NCBI GenBank assembly: GCA_947489445.1
Contig: CANLDN010000006.1
Span: forward strand, 1-64,000
Length of the DNA stretch: 64,000 bases
Reading direction: 5' to 3'
Source: an uncultured Paracoccaceae bacterium
GTDB lineage: Bacteria > Pseudomonadota > Alphaproteobacteria > Rhodobacterales > Rhodobacteraceae
In this document: one piece after another, positions 1-7,886 of the stretch
Layout of the letters: the number at the start of each line of letters is the position of its first letter
Numbering within the stretch: the first letter of the stretch is position 1
Translations under genes and position numbers: made by a program
Notes under the pieces: generated by a model
Databases searched by the model: none
Told to the model about the DNA's origin: nothing
Seen by the model: only the letters and a program-made list of their open reading frames with translations

Positions 1-354
1 TCTCAGCAGTCGATGACAACTGCACTATGGCGCATTGCGACGCCGGGTGGAGCAGGAGCCATACACCTCATCCGGTTGGGGCCGAAGGTGGCGGCGAGTT
101 TTTGCGCTCACGCAGCATTTCCTACGCTGCGAGCGCACGCAGCACAAATTCAACACTTCTGCTACGGGTTCAAAGCAGCCTTCCAAAAACGGCGTAAATA
201 GCGGCGTCATCACACTCGCGGACATCGCCTGCTTTGATATCCCCATCCTGAATATGCTCTCAAGCCCGCTCTCCAAACCAGTGACGCAGGGTTATGATGG
301 ACCAGATCATCCTTGGCCATGCATGTTCCACAAAACAATGGAGCAATCACAAAC
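1..354. other. no confident gene
   Basis: Several overlapping open frames cross this stretch on both strands, but none has a recognisable domain, a good ribosome-binding site or a composition like the neighbouring genes. It could be intergenic DNA or a decayed gene whose start lies outside the window. The only probable function is to carry the promoter and leader of the membrane-protein gene that starts at 355. Confidence 0.5.
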
Positions 355-1005
355 ATGAATCCTACACTGATCTACCGTTGGATCGTGTTTCTGCTCGCCG
401 CGGGCTATTGCATCCGTACCATGGTTTTTGGTGGCTTTGACGCGTTCGGTGGCCCGTTCCGCTATCTCACCATCTGGGCGCTTTTCGCGTCCTTCTTTGC
501 GGCCAGTCGTATGATGGCGATCATTGAAGGACGCAGTACCAGGCGCTGGGACGGGTTCGTTTGCATGACCGCCGTGATCAATACCATGGTCGTGTTCCTC
601 TATTGGCGGCTCTACTTTGCGGATCCCACGTCCGTCACACGTGACGGGCAACTGGCGGCCTGGCATCTGGAAATCTATCTACATCTCGCGGGTCCGCTGT
701 TGCAGATCATCGACACGCTTTTCATTCACCGCAGTTACCGGCGATTGGGTGCAGCACTGCTTTGGCTGCTAGGGGTTCTGGCCGCATATATCGTCTGGGC
801 CGAACTTCTGGTCCAACCCATGAATGACAGCCCAAGGGGCAGCGTCACCAGTGGCTTGCCCTATCCGTTCCTCAACGATCTGGAATTGCCCCAGCGCATG
901 GTGTTCTACAGCACGAATGTCGCGACAGCCGTGGTTCTGCTCTTTATCTTCGCCGCGATTGCTACGCTCGTCAGGCGCCGATTTCCTGTGCCAGCAACGC
1001 CTTAA
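355..1005 (+). CDS. integral membrane protein, possibly Pr6Pr/FAR-17a-AIG1-like
   Basis: This is a 216-residue protein with about six hydrophobic segments: residues 5-20, 32-50, 65-80, 100-120, 128-145 and 185-205. The ATG at 355 is preferred over an in-frame ATG 42 bases upstream because it begins directly with a transmembrane helix and has GGAGC about 10 bases before it. The segment around HLEIYLHLAGPLLQIIDTLF, with conserved-looking histidines, and the overall size resemble Pr6Pr/FAR-17a-AIG1-like membrane proteins. That resemblance is from memory and is weak. The 3' end overlaps the convergent SDR gene by 35 bp. The function is unknown. Confidence 0.7.
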   Translation: MNPTLIYRWIVFLLAAGYCIRTMVFGGFDAFGGPFRYLTIWALFASFFAASRMMAIIEGRSTRRWDGFVCMTAVINTMVVFLYWRLYFADPTSVTRDGQLAAWHLEIYLHLAGPLLQIIDTLFIHRSYRRLGAALLWLLGVLAAYIVWAELLVQPMNDSPRGSVTSGLPYPFLNDLELPQRMVFYSTNVATAVVLLFIFAAIATLVRRRFPVPATP

Positions 1006-1831
1006 GGCCGACACGGTAATCGGGGTAAAGCAGTGCAACCCCCAGCTCATCCTTGATCCGGTCGTTGCGGACCTTCTTGCTCTCGGCATAAAAGCTGCGC
1101 GCCATGGGGGTCATATCGGCCGTTTCAAAATCAATCGCTTCCGGGATGGGCAGGCCCAGCAACTCAGCGGCATAGGCAATCACGTCTTGCGGCGGGGCAG
1201 GATCATCATCGCAGACATTATACGCCGCACCCGGATTGGGTTTCGCAATCGAGGCCGCAAGGACCCGTGCAATATCGGTCACATGTGTCCGGCTGAACAC
1301 TTGGCCCGGCTTGATGATCCGCCGTGCCGTCCCATTACGCACCTTGGAAAACGGACCCCGACCGGGGCCATAAATCCCCGCAAGGCGAAAAAGATGCAGT
1401 GGCAGGTCTGGGATCGCGGCCCATGCTGTCTCCGCTTCCACCCGTGCAATCCCGCGCTTGGTGGCCGGGGTCAGGGCGGTGTTTTCGTCGACCCAATCGC
1501 CTTGATGATCGCCATAAACACCTGTTGTTGACAGATAGCCGACCCATGCAAATTGATTGGCGCGCGCTGCAATCTCATCGCGCAGTTCCGCCAGCACCGG
1601 ATCGCCATCCTCACCCGGTGCCGCAGAGATCAACACATGCGTCGCCGCGTCCAGCGCCGGGATCATATTCGCCCCTGGCCAAATCCGCGGCTCAATACCC
1701 TCAGTCATCAGGCCTGCCGCCTTATCCTCTGACCGGGTCGTCCCAATGATCCGCCAGTCCTGCGGCAACAGGATGCGTGACAGCGCGCGTGCGCTATAAC
1801 CATGGCCAAAAGAAAGTAGTGTTTGCGTCAT
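971..1831 (-). CDS. SDR/NAD-dependent epimerase-like protein
   Basis: This 286-residue soluble protein has an N-terminal Rossmann start (TLLSFGHGYSARALSRIL) with the shortened glycine pattern G-H-G-Y-S-A. It also has the family's YLSTTGVYGDHQGDWVDE segment, where the catalytic Ser/Thr and Tyr of extended SDRs sit, followed by LFRLAGIYGPGRG. This matches the YeeZ-like branch of NAD(P)-dependent epimerases/dehydratases. No substrate can be predicted. The start is taken at MTQTLL because the six preceding residues add nothing to the fold. The stop lies inside the end of the convergent membrane-protein gene. The gene appears monocistronic. Confidence 0.82.
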   Translation of the reverse strand: MTQTLLSFGHGYSARALSRILLPQDWRIIGTTRSEDKAAGLMTEGIEPRIWPGANMIPALDAATHVLISAAPGEDGDPVLAELRDEIAARANQFAWVGYLSTTGVYGDHQGDWVDENTALTPATKRGIARVEAETAWAAIPDLPLHLFRLAGIYGPGRGPFSKVRNGTARRIIKPGQVFSRTHVTDIARVLAASIAKPNPGAAYNVCDDDPAPPQDVIAYAAELLGLPIPEAIDFETADMTPMARSFYAESKKVRNDRIKDELGVALLYPDYRVGLKALLAQEIGA

Positions 1832-1906
1832 GCCATTGTGTTGGCGCAACCTGTGCCTTTACGCAAGTCATTGTTCTTTGGTGATATCTTGGGATGCCTT
1901 CGGCGA

Positions 1907-2065
1907 GGATATTTTTAGCCAAAAGAAGAAGATGACCCCTCTCTACCCATTCGGACAAAGAGGGGTTTCTTATGGCACGGTCATCGGCGTCCCCGCCTGT
2001 ACCGCCCAGTGATCATTTCCCCAACTTGGTTAAGAAGCCTCTAATTCTTTTGGCTAAAAATATCC
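1907..2065. repeat. 21-bp perfect inverted repeat bracketing about 160 bp
   Basis: Bases 1907-1927 (beginning GGATATTTTTAGCC) are the exact reverse complement of 2045-2065 (ending GGCTAAAAATATCC). The 117-bp interior contains its own hairpin at 1935-1966 and no convincing gene. The two arms could be opposed copies of a short intergenic motif or the ends of a MITE-like element. No target-site duplication is obvious. It lies between two genes on the same (minus) strand. Confidence 0.8.
1935..1966 (+). terminator. hairpin inside the inverted-repeat element
   Basis: ACCCCTCT (1935-1942) pairs perfectly with AGAGGGGT (1959-1966) across a 16-nt loop and is followed by TTCTT. Read on the plus strand this resembles a weak intrinsic terminator. 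No plus-strand gene lies directly upstream, so it may instead end a short non-coding transcript. Confidence 0.4.
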
Positions 2066-2112
2066 CCGCCGGTGGCATGAAATCTGTTTTGGTGCGCGCC
2101 ATGCAACCAGTG

Positions 2113-2862
2113 CTAACTGGCATAATCTGATCCCTCACCATCCAAAATCGCTTTCAACTCCGCCAGATGGCGGGCGTCCTGTTCGGGATAACCTTCCAAC
2201 TCCCGGGCCGTCTTTTCCGCAATCTCATCGGGCAGCACCCGCAATGGCATCCCTGTCTGCAAGGCACGAATATAGGTCTCGCAGGCCCGTTCAAAATAAT
2301 ACATCCGGTTGAACGTCTCCGGGACCGTCTCCCCAATCACCAGCACCCCATGATTGCCCATGATCATCACCCGTTTGGCCGGATCATCAAACAGCGCCGC
2401 GCATCGCTCGCCCTCTTCCTCAAGCGCGAGGCCCCCATAACCATCATCAATCACGTGGCGATTAAAGAAAGTGCAGCAATTCTGATCAATGGGCGGCAAA
2501 CGACTGTCCTGCAATGACGCCAGCACCGTCGCAAAAATCGAATGCACATGCATCGCACAGCGGGCATGCGGAACAAGACGATGAATACCGCCATGCAAAC
2601 CCCATGCGGTCGGATCGGGTGCGTTCGGCCCGGCCAAGGTCTCCGGATCATTAGCATCCACGACAATTAGATCGCTCGCCTTGATCCGCGCGAAATGCAT
2701 CTGGTTCGGGTTCATCAGAAACCGCGTCCCATCTTCATTGATCGCAAGGCTAAAGTGGTTCGCCACCGCCTCGTGCATATTCAGCAGGGCGGTCCAGCGG
2801 AACGCAGCCGCCATATCCACCCTTTCCGCCCAATGGGTCAGATTTTGTGCATGTTCATTCAT
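2113..2862 (-). CDS. class II aldolase/adducin family protein
   Basis: This 249-residue protein has the class II aldolase/adducin fold. It begins with a region typical of the family (RWTALLNMHEAVANHFSLAIN), then HGGIHRLVPHARCAMHVHSIFATVLASL, which contains the HVH zinc-ligand motif, and later VMIMGNHGVLVIGETVPE, which carries the third histidine. Members are zinc aldolases or epimerases of phosphorylated sugars, or proteins of unknown activity. The start at 2862 is supported by AAGGGAGC just upstream. It is divergent, with 71 bp between starts, from the arabinonate-type dehydratase, so the two probably share a control region. A role in cleaving the 2-keto-3-deoxy acid product is possible but only inferred. 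Confidence 0.85.
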   Translation of the reverse strand: MNEHAQNLTHWAERVDMAAAFRWTALLNMHEAVANHFSLAINEDGTRFLMNPNQMHFARIKASDLIVVDANDPETLAGPNAPDPTAWGLHGGIHRLVPHARCAMHVHSIFATVLASLQDSRLPPIDQNCCTFFNRHVIDDGYGGLALEEEGERCAALFDDPAKRVMIMGNHGVLVIGETVPETFNRMYYFERACETYIRALQTGMPLRVLPDEIAEKTARELEGYPEQDARHLAELKAILDGEGSDYAS

Positions 2863-2933
2863 CGCTGCTCCCTTGGATTTGCCCCGCACCCACGCTAATG
2901 ATGGCGCAAACACCCCCGCAAAGGAAGCATATC

Positions 2934-4691
2934 ATGGCCTTCAAACCCGCCAAGTGGCCCCGCAAGCTGCGCTCGCAAGAATGGTTCGGCGGCACGTCAA
3001 AGGACGCGATCTATCACCGGTCATGGATGAAGAACCAAGGGCTTCCCGCCGACCTGCTCGATGGCCGCCCGGTCATCGGCATCTGCAACACCTGGTCCGA
3101 ACTGACACCCTGCAATGCCCACCTGCGTGACCTCGCCGAGCGCGTCAAATTCGGCGTCTACGAGGCGGGCGGCCTTCCCGTCGAATTCCCGGTGTTCAGC
3201 CCGTCCGAAAGCACAATCCGTCCCACTGCCATGCTTTATCGCAATCTTTGCGCGATGGATGTGGAAGAGGCGATCAGGGCCAAATGCATCGACGGTGTCG
3301 TCCTGCTCGCAGGATGCGACAAGACCACCCCGGCCCTGCTGATGGGCGCCGCCTCCGTCGATCTGCCCGCCATTATGGTGTCGGGCGGGCCGATGCTGAA
3401 CGGCTATTTCCGGGGCGAAACCGTCGGTTCCGGCACGCACCTCTGGAAATTCTCCGAAGCGGTGCGGGCGGGCGAGATGACGGCAGAAGAGTTCGTGGAG
3501 GCCGAGGCGTCCATGTCCCGCTCCCCCGGCTCCTGCAACACCATGGGCACCGCCAGCACGATGGCATCCATGGCCGAAGCACTCGGCATGGCGCTCTCCG
3601 GCAACGCGGCCATCCCGGCCGTTGATAGCCGCCGTCGTGCCATGTCGCACCTGACCGGGCGGCGCATCGTGGACATGGTCAAGGATGACCTGAAACCGTC
3701 CGACATCATGACCAAACAGGCGTTCGAAAACGCCATCCGCACAAACGCCGCCATCGGCGGGTCCACCAACGCGGTCATCCACCTGCTCGCCATGGCCGGG
3801 CGGACCAAGAACGTGGATCTGACATTGGATGATTGGGACAGGCTAGGCCGCGACGTGCCCACCATCGTCAACCTGATGCCATCCGGCAAATACCTGATGG
3901 AAGAGTTCTTCTACGCCGGTGGCCTGCCCGTCGTCATCAAACGGCTGGGCGAGGCGGGGCTGCTCCACAAAGACGTGCTTACCGTGTCGGGCGGCGCGAT
4001 CTGGGACGAGGTCAAGGACGTCCAGAACTGGAACGAAGACGTGATCCTGCCCGTCGAGAAGGCGCTCACCAAATCCGGCGGCATCGCCGTGCTGCGCGGC
4101 AATCTCGCGCCCGGCGGGGCGGTGCTGAAACCGTCCGCCGCGACGCCGGCACTGATGCAACATCGGGGCCGGGCGGTCGTCTTCGAGGATATCGACGACT
4201 ACAAGGCGCGCATCAATGATGACGCGCTCGATATCGATGAAACCTGCGTCATGGTCCTGAAAAACTGCGGCCCGCGCGGCTATCCCGGCATGGCTGAGGT
4301 GGGCAATATGGGCCTGCCGCCGAAGATCCTGAAGAAAGGGATCACCGACATGGTCCGTATCTCTGACGCGCGCATGTCCGGCACGGCCTTCGGCACCGTC
4401 GTTCTACACACCACGCCAGAGGCCGCGCGCGGTGGGCCGCTGGCCGTTGTGCAAAACGGTGACATGATCGAACTGGATGTAGAGGCACGGCGCATCCACC
4501 TCGATATCAGCGACGACGAACTGCAGGCCCGGCTTTCCAAATGGACCGCCGAAGCCTCCGGCGCCAACCCGCGCCCTGAAAGCGGCTATGCGATGCTCTA
4601 CCATGACCGGGTCCTTGGCGCTGATACAGGCGCCGATTTCGATTTCCTCGTTGGCTGTCGGGGCAATGCCGTGGGCAAGGAAGCCCACTGA
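2934..4691 (+). CDS. IlvD/Edd family dehydratase, probable L-arabinonate dehydratase
   Basis: This 585-residue protein should dehydrate a sugar acid to a 2-keto-3-deoxy acid. It starts AFKPAKWPRKLRSQEWFGG, like known L-arabinonate dehydratases. Cys60 (SELTPCN), Cys128 (AGCDKTTP) and Cys201 (PGSCNTMG) match the three [2Fe-2S] ligands of that subfamily. SDARMSGT near the C terminus carries the catalytic serine, and the protein ends CRGNAVGKEAH. The ATG at 2934 follows AAGGAAG. Its stop overlaps the start of the downstream dehydrogenase (TGATG), so the two are translationally coupled. D-fuconate, D-galactonate or D-xylonate cannot be excluded as substrates. Confidence 0.9.
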   Translation: MAFKPAKWPRKLRSQEWFGGTSKDAIYHRSWMKNQGLPADLLDGRPVIGICNTWSELTPCNAHLRDLAERVKFGVYEAGGLPVEFPVFSPSESTIRPTAMLYRNLCAMDVEEAIRAKCIDGVVLLAGCDKTTPALLMGAASVDLPAIMVSGGPMLNGYFRGETVGSGTHLWKFSEAVRAGEMTAEEFVEAEASMSRSPGSCNTMGTASTMASMAEALGMALSGNAAIPAVDSRRRAMSHLTGRRIVDMVKDDLKPSDIMTKQAFENAIRTNAAIGGSTNAVIHLLAMAGRTKNVDLTLDDWDRLGRDVPTIVNLMPSGKYLMEEFFYAGGLPVVIKRLGEAGLLHKDVLTVSGGAIWDEVKDVQNWNEDVILPVEKALTKSGGIAVLRGNLAPGGAVLKPSAATPALMQHRGRAVVFEDIDDYKARINDDALDIDETCVMVLKNCGPRGYPGMAEVGNMGLPPKILKKGITDMVRISDARMSGTAFGTVVLHTTPEAARGGPLAVVQNGDMIELDVEARRIHLDISDDELQARLSKWTAEASGANPRPESGYAMLYHDRVLGADTGADFDFLVGCRGNAVGKEAH

Positions 4692-5596
4692 TGACCCCCA
4701 TCTGCCTTGTGGGCATCGGCAAGATCGCGGTGGACCAGCACGTGCCCGCGATCAACGCCAGCAATGACTGGACGCTCGCCGCCACCGTCAGCCGCTCCGG
4801 CACGGTCGACGGTATCCCAGCCTACACCGATTTCGACCGGATGCTGACGGAAACCGATATCTCCGTCATCTCCCTTTGTCTGCCACCCGTCCCGCGCTAT
4901 GCCTACGCGGCCAAAGCCATCGCCGCAGGCCGCCATGTGATGCTGGAAAAGCCCCCCGGTGCTACGCTGGCCGAAGTCCACGCGCTGCAAGACATGGCCG
5001 CCAAAGCGGGCGTCACGCTTTTTGCCACATGGCACAGCCGCATGGCCAAAGGCGTCGCTGCGGCCAAAGCCTTCCTGGCCGACAAAACCGTCACATCAGG
5101 CCAGATCACCTGGAAAGAGGACGTGCGCCGCTGGCATCCGGGGCAAGAGTGGGTGTTCGAACCCGGCGGCATGGGCGTCTTCGACCCCGGCATCAACGCG
5201 CTGTCGATCCTGACAGAGGTGCTGCCGCAGCCGGTCCATCTGAAAAACGCAGCGCTGTCATTCCCCGAAAACCGGCAAACACCCATCACCGCGCAACTCA
5301 CATTCTCCGGCGATATCAAGGCTGACTTCGATTGGCGACAAGAAGGCTCGCAAATCTGGGAAATGATCCTGCACGCAGGCGATGACGTGGTGCATCTGCA
5401 AGACGGCGGAAACCGCTGCGTGATCAATAATCAAGACGTCGCAGGGACGCAGCTTGACGAATACCCTGCGCTCTACGAACGCATGGCGCAGCTGGTTGGC
5501 AAGGGCGCATCCGACGTCGACCTATCCCCCATGATCCACGTCGCAGACGCGCTGACCATAGGCAAAAGGGTTACAGTCGACGCGTTCCATTTCTAG
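4691..5596 (+). CDS. Gfo/Idh/MocA sugar 1-dehydrogenase (D-galactose/L-arabinose type)
   Basis: This 301-residue oxidoreductase has an N-terminal NAD(P)-binding start (ICLVGIGKIAVDQHVPAI) and the EKPPGATLAEV motif of the Gfo/Idh/MocA family. WHSRMAKGVAAAK and WKEDVRRWHPGQEWVFEPGGMGVFDPGINAL carry the substrate-site residues seen in D-galactose 1-dehydrogenase and bacterial L-arabinose 1-dehydrogenase. It would oxidise the aldose to its lactone and so feed the dehydratase encoded immediately upstream. The start codon overlaps that gene's stop by one base. The sequence does not distinguish galactose from arabinose. No lactonase or transporter for this pathway is in the window. Confidence 0.87.
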   Translation: MTPICLVGIGKIAVDQHVPAINASNDWTLAATVSRSGTVDGIPAYTDFDRMLTETDISVISLCLPPVPRYAYAAKAIAAGRHVMLEKPPGATLAEVHALQDMAAKAGVTLFATWHSRMAKGVAAAKAFLADKTVTSGQITWKEDVRRWHPGQEWVFEPGGMGVFDPGINALSILTEVLPQPVHLKNAALSFPENRQTPITAQLTFSGDIKADFDWRQEGSQIWEMILHAGDDVVHLQDGGNRCVINNQDVAGTQLDEYPALYERMAQLVGKGASDVDLSPMIHVADALTIGKRVTVDAFHF

Positions 5597-5754
5597 ATGT
5601 GGAGCATGCAGAAGATGTGACCCGACTAACAAGCAAAGCGTGATTAAAAGCCTATCAATGGCAGGAAAGAGCCCACACCGACTATTGCTGCTCGATGATT
5701 AGATTAGCGTTGACTGCCATGCGACAGCATCCGTATGAGGAGGCACGACAAACG

Positions 5755-6864
5755 CTACCTCATTCCAAACTGCTCCTGACACAAGAGCCTTTTGGCTTTT
5801 CCAGCACCGATGAATGGTCTAGCAGACTCGACCGTTTCTGATTGAAGTTCAGGGAATATTTTGAATAATTCGCTCTGGCAGTCTTTGCTGAGGCTTTGAG
5901 TTGCCATCGGCCCTGGGAACATACTTTCAGTCTTCGCACCTTCAGAAAAGATAACTTCATGCTGATCGAATACCAAGTGAAAGTAAGCGACTGTCCGGCA
6001 TCCCATTTTCTGACGTATCCCCTTTAGGTGAGTGAGCGCTTTCGCAGGTACAAGCCATTCACCATTGCCGAAAGCCTCACGCGTGGCGGTATTGGCAATC
6101 AGAATGCGATGCTGTGGCGAAACACATAGTGTGCGTCGAGGCAGACCATCTCCAAGACTACCTGCTTTGATTTCGATTGGCTTGTGGTCGTTTTTCCACT
6201 CGGGAAAGCTGATCTCACGATGAATTATCATCTGAATCTCTTTGGACCCATGATCGACAGTTTCGACAAGGTCACCAACCTCAAGAAACTCGACAGGGCG
6301 TTCGCCTTCTGGCGTTAAGATCCGCGTGCCTTTTGCAAAGCAAACAGTTTTTGAAGTTTGGATATTGAAGATGCCGTTTCCAACCTCGGTCGTGCCACCA
6401 TCAATTGTGCTGTTGCCATTGAAATCATTGTCTGAAACTCGATCTTCAATATTAAGTGTCAAATCCCCGCCTACCAGCGTCGCATCTGCAAAATTCACGT
6501 CATTCGTCGGCGCAAGGAAAAAAAGCTTGATGCCTTCTACAAAGAAATAGGCATCGCCTTCAAACGTATCCCCACCACCGCCGAATTTAATTTTGTCCGG
6601 TGATGACAGCAGTTCGACACCGTTAACCTTGATGGAAAGAACCGTGACGACACCATCGCTGCCTCCCTCAAGAAATTCTCCATTGGGCCCAATATCAGCG
6701 TCGTCGATCTCGATCATGATCGTGTCTGAGGCCGCGTAATATGGGTTACCATTGCCGTCGAGATCGACGCTTTGATCCAAGGTAAGGTCAGTGCCCCCGT
6801 TCCCATCATCGTTTGCGCTATCTACAGCAGCTACACTGGTACCTTCGAACGAGAGAATGGCCAT
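5755..6864 (-). CDS. Hint (hedgehog/intein) domain protein
   Basis: This 369-residue protein has two parts. Residues 1-174 are acidic, rich in Gly, Asp and Asn, with beta-type repeats such as GNGGTDLTLDQSVDLDGNG and a short SKTV just before the junction. A Hint domain starts at Cys175 with CFAKGTRILTPEGERPVEFLEVGDLV and continues through LCVSPQHRILI, the block containing the conserved His. Such Hint proteins are common in Roseobacter-group genomes and are usually secreted or surface proteins of unknown function. Whether this one self-cleaves at Cys175 cannot be seen. The gene is AT-richer than its neighbours and stands alone, which suggests transfer. No classical signal peptide is evident. 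Confidence 0.85.
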   Translation of the reverse strand: MAILSFEGTSVAAVDSANDDGNGGTDLTLDQSVDLDGNGNPYYAASDTIMIEIDDADIGPNGEFLEGGSDGVVTVLSIKVNGVELLSSPDKIKFGGGGDTFEGDAYFFVEGIKLFFLAPTNDVNFADATLVGGDLTLNIEDRVSDNDFNGNSTIDGGTTEVGNGIFNIQTSKTVCFAKGTRILTPEGERPVEFLEVGDLVETVDHGSKEIQMIIHREISFPEWKNDHKPIEIKAGSLGDGLPRRTLCVSPQHRILIANTATREAFGNGEWLVPAKALTHLKGIRQKMGCRTVAYFHLVFDQHEVIFSEGAKTESMFPGPMATQSLSKDCQSELFKIFPELQSETVESARPFIGAGKAKRLLCQEQFGMR

Positions 6865-7298
6865 ATCTTGTTACACTCCAGAATCGTTAAACTCCTAATT
6901 TTACGATACTAGGTATGAAATTTGGCGCAACTAAGTCGATACTCTGGCTGCGGACAAAACGACCTGTGGTTGGGTCGCGCCGCGGGCCCAAATTCCAAGT
7001 TATTTTGCACGGGTAGCGAGTCGCCACAATCCAAACACGGCCCTTTGCAGTTAGGACGTCAGCAAGGGTATGCACTCTTAAAACGGTAGCTTCGTTTGGG
7101 CATTGGAATGGCGCGGTTGGCTGACGCAGTCGACATTCGTGGGTCGGCTGCAAGATGGCAGAAAAGTCCGCATTGCGGTCCTTGGTGGGCGCGAGATCGA
7201 AAGTCAGGTCTCGGCCTGCATTGCTTGATGTTCGGACTGCAATTGCATAGTGGACTGCCACGTTATGACCGAAGGCCTTCCAGATTGGGATAAAAGGG
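6865..7298. other. 434-bp stretch without a confident gene
   Basis: This contains an open frame of 124 codons on the minus strand (6887-7261), but its translation shows no domain, no hydrophobic core pattern and a Thr/Arg-rich composition typical of non-coding DNA. The promoter of the Hint gene must lie at the left edge. I see no tRNA, strong hairpin or repeat here. Confidence 0.5.
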
Positions 7299-7706
7299 TT
7301 GCAGACACCGACTGTGAAAGGATTGGACCATTTGGTGCTGACGGTGGCTGATCTTGAGCGGACCGTCGCCTTTTATCAGACCGTTCTGGGTATGACCCCG
7401 GAACAATTCCAGCCCGCCGATGGGTCCACGCGCTGGGCGTTGAAATTCGGGCAACAGAAAATCAATTTGCACCCGGCTGATGGTCCGTTTGACCCCAAAG
7501 CACGCGCACCTTTGCCTGGCTCTGCTGATCTGTGTTTTCTGACCGATGCACCACTTGCAGAGTGGCAGGCGCATCTTGCGGCGCATGACCTAACAGTTGA
7601 AGACGGGCCAGTCGCCCGTACTGGTGCCACCGGGCCCATCATGTCGCTTTATGTCCGTGATCCGGACGGGAACCTGATTGAAATCTCGCACGCCACGACC
7701 GCGTAA
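7299..7706 (+). CDS. VOC family (glyoxalase/dioxygenase-like) protein
   Basis: This 135-residue single-module protein has the vicinal-oxygen-chelate pattern. KGLDHLVLTVADLERTVAFYQTVLGM supplies the first metal ligand (His). INLHPADGPFDPKARAPLPGSADLCFLTD and LYVRDPDGNLIEISH carry the later ligands, including the final Glu. It resembles GLOD5-like proteins. The activity is unknown: members include lyases, dioxygenases and resistance proteins. No ATG exists. The candidates are TTG at 7299 and GTG at 7314, and the latter gives the more typical VKGLDH start. An in-frame stop at 7266-7268 rules out a longer protein. It is convergent with allE, with the repeat element between them. Confidence 0.82.
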   Translation: MQTPTVKGLDHLVLTVADLERTVAFYQTVLGMTPEQFQPADGSTRWALKFGQQKINLHPADGPFDPKARAPLPGSADLCFLTDAPLAEWQAHLAAHDLTVEDGPVARTGATGPIMSLYVRDPDGNLIEISHATTA

Positions 7707-7723
7707 AGCCTTATTAACAATCG

Positions 7724-7806
7724 CGACCGTGCGCTGCATTAACCAGGGTTGCCCCGTATGTTCATGCGCATGGTTTGCACATGGTCTCTGCATGGTTTGT
7801 GCATCG
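7724..7806 (+). repeat. dispersed intergenic repeat, copy A, with four 11-bp units
   Basis: By hand this aligns without gaps to 41943-42025, with 65 of 83 bases identical. It begins CGACCGTGCG. From 7766 it continues as four exact 11-bp units: GCGCATGGTTT, GCACATGGTCT, CTGCATGGTTT and GTGCATCGGCC. The 11-bp period is about one DNA turn, so a protein could contact all units on one face. The copy lies between the convergent ends of the VOC gene and allE, which argues against a promoter role for either gene. Confidence 0.8.
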
Positions 7807-7886
7807 GCCATCTTCCTGATTTGATTGATGATTAACGGGATCTCAGCAGGTTTGGTCAGAATTCTCTGAAATCCTACCGAACGTTG

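Noticed and set aside
3021..3782. 253-codon minus-strand frame inside the dehydratase gene
   Set aside because: It is antisense to a gene with all catalytic motifs; the Gly/His-rich composition is typical of the mirror frame.
6887..7261. 124-codon minus-strand frame upstream of the Hint gene
   Set aside because: It shows no domain, weak start and no neighbour link. It is kept only as part of the unassigned stretch.
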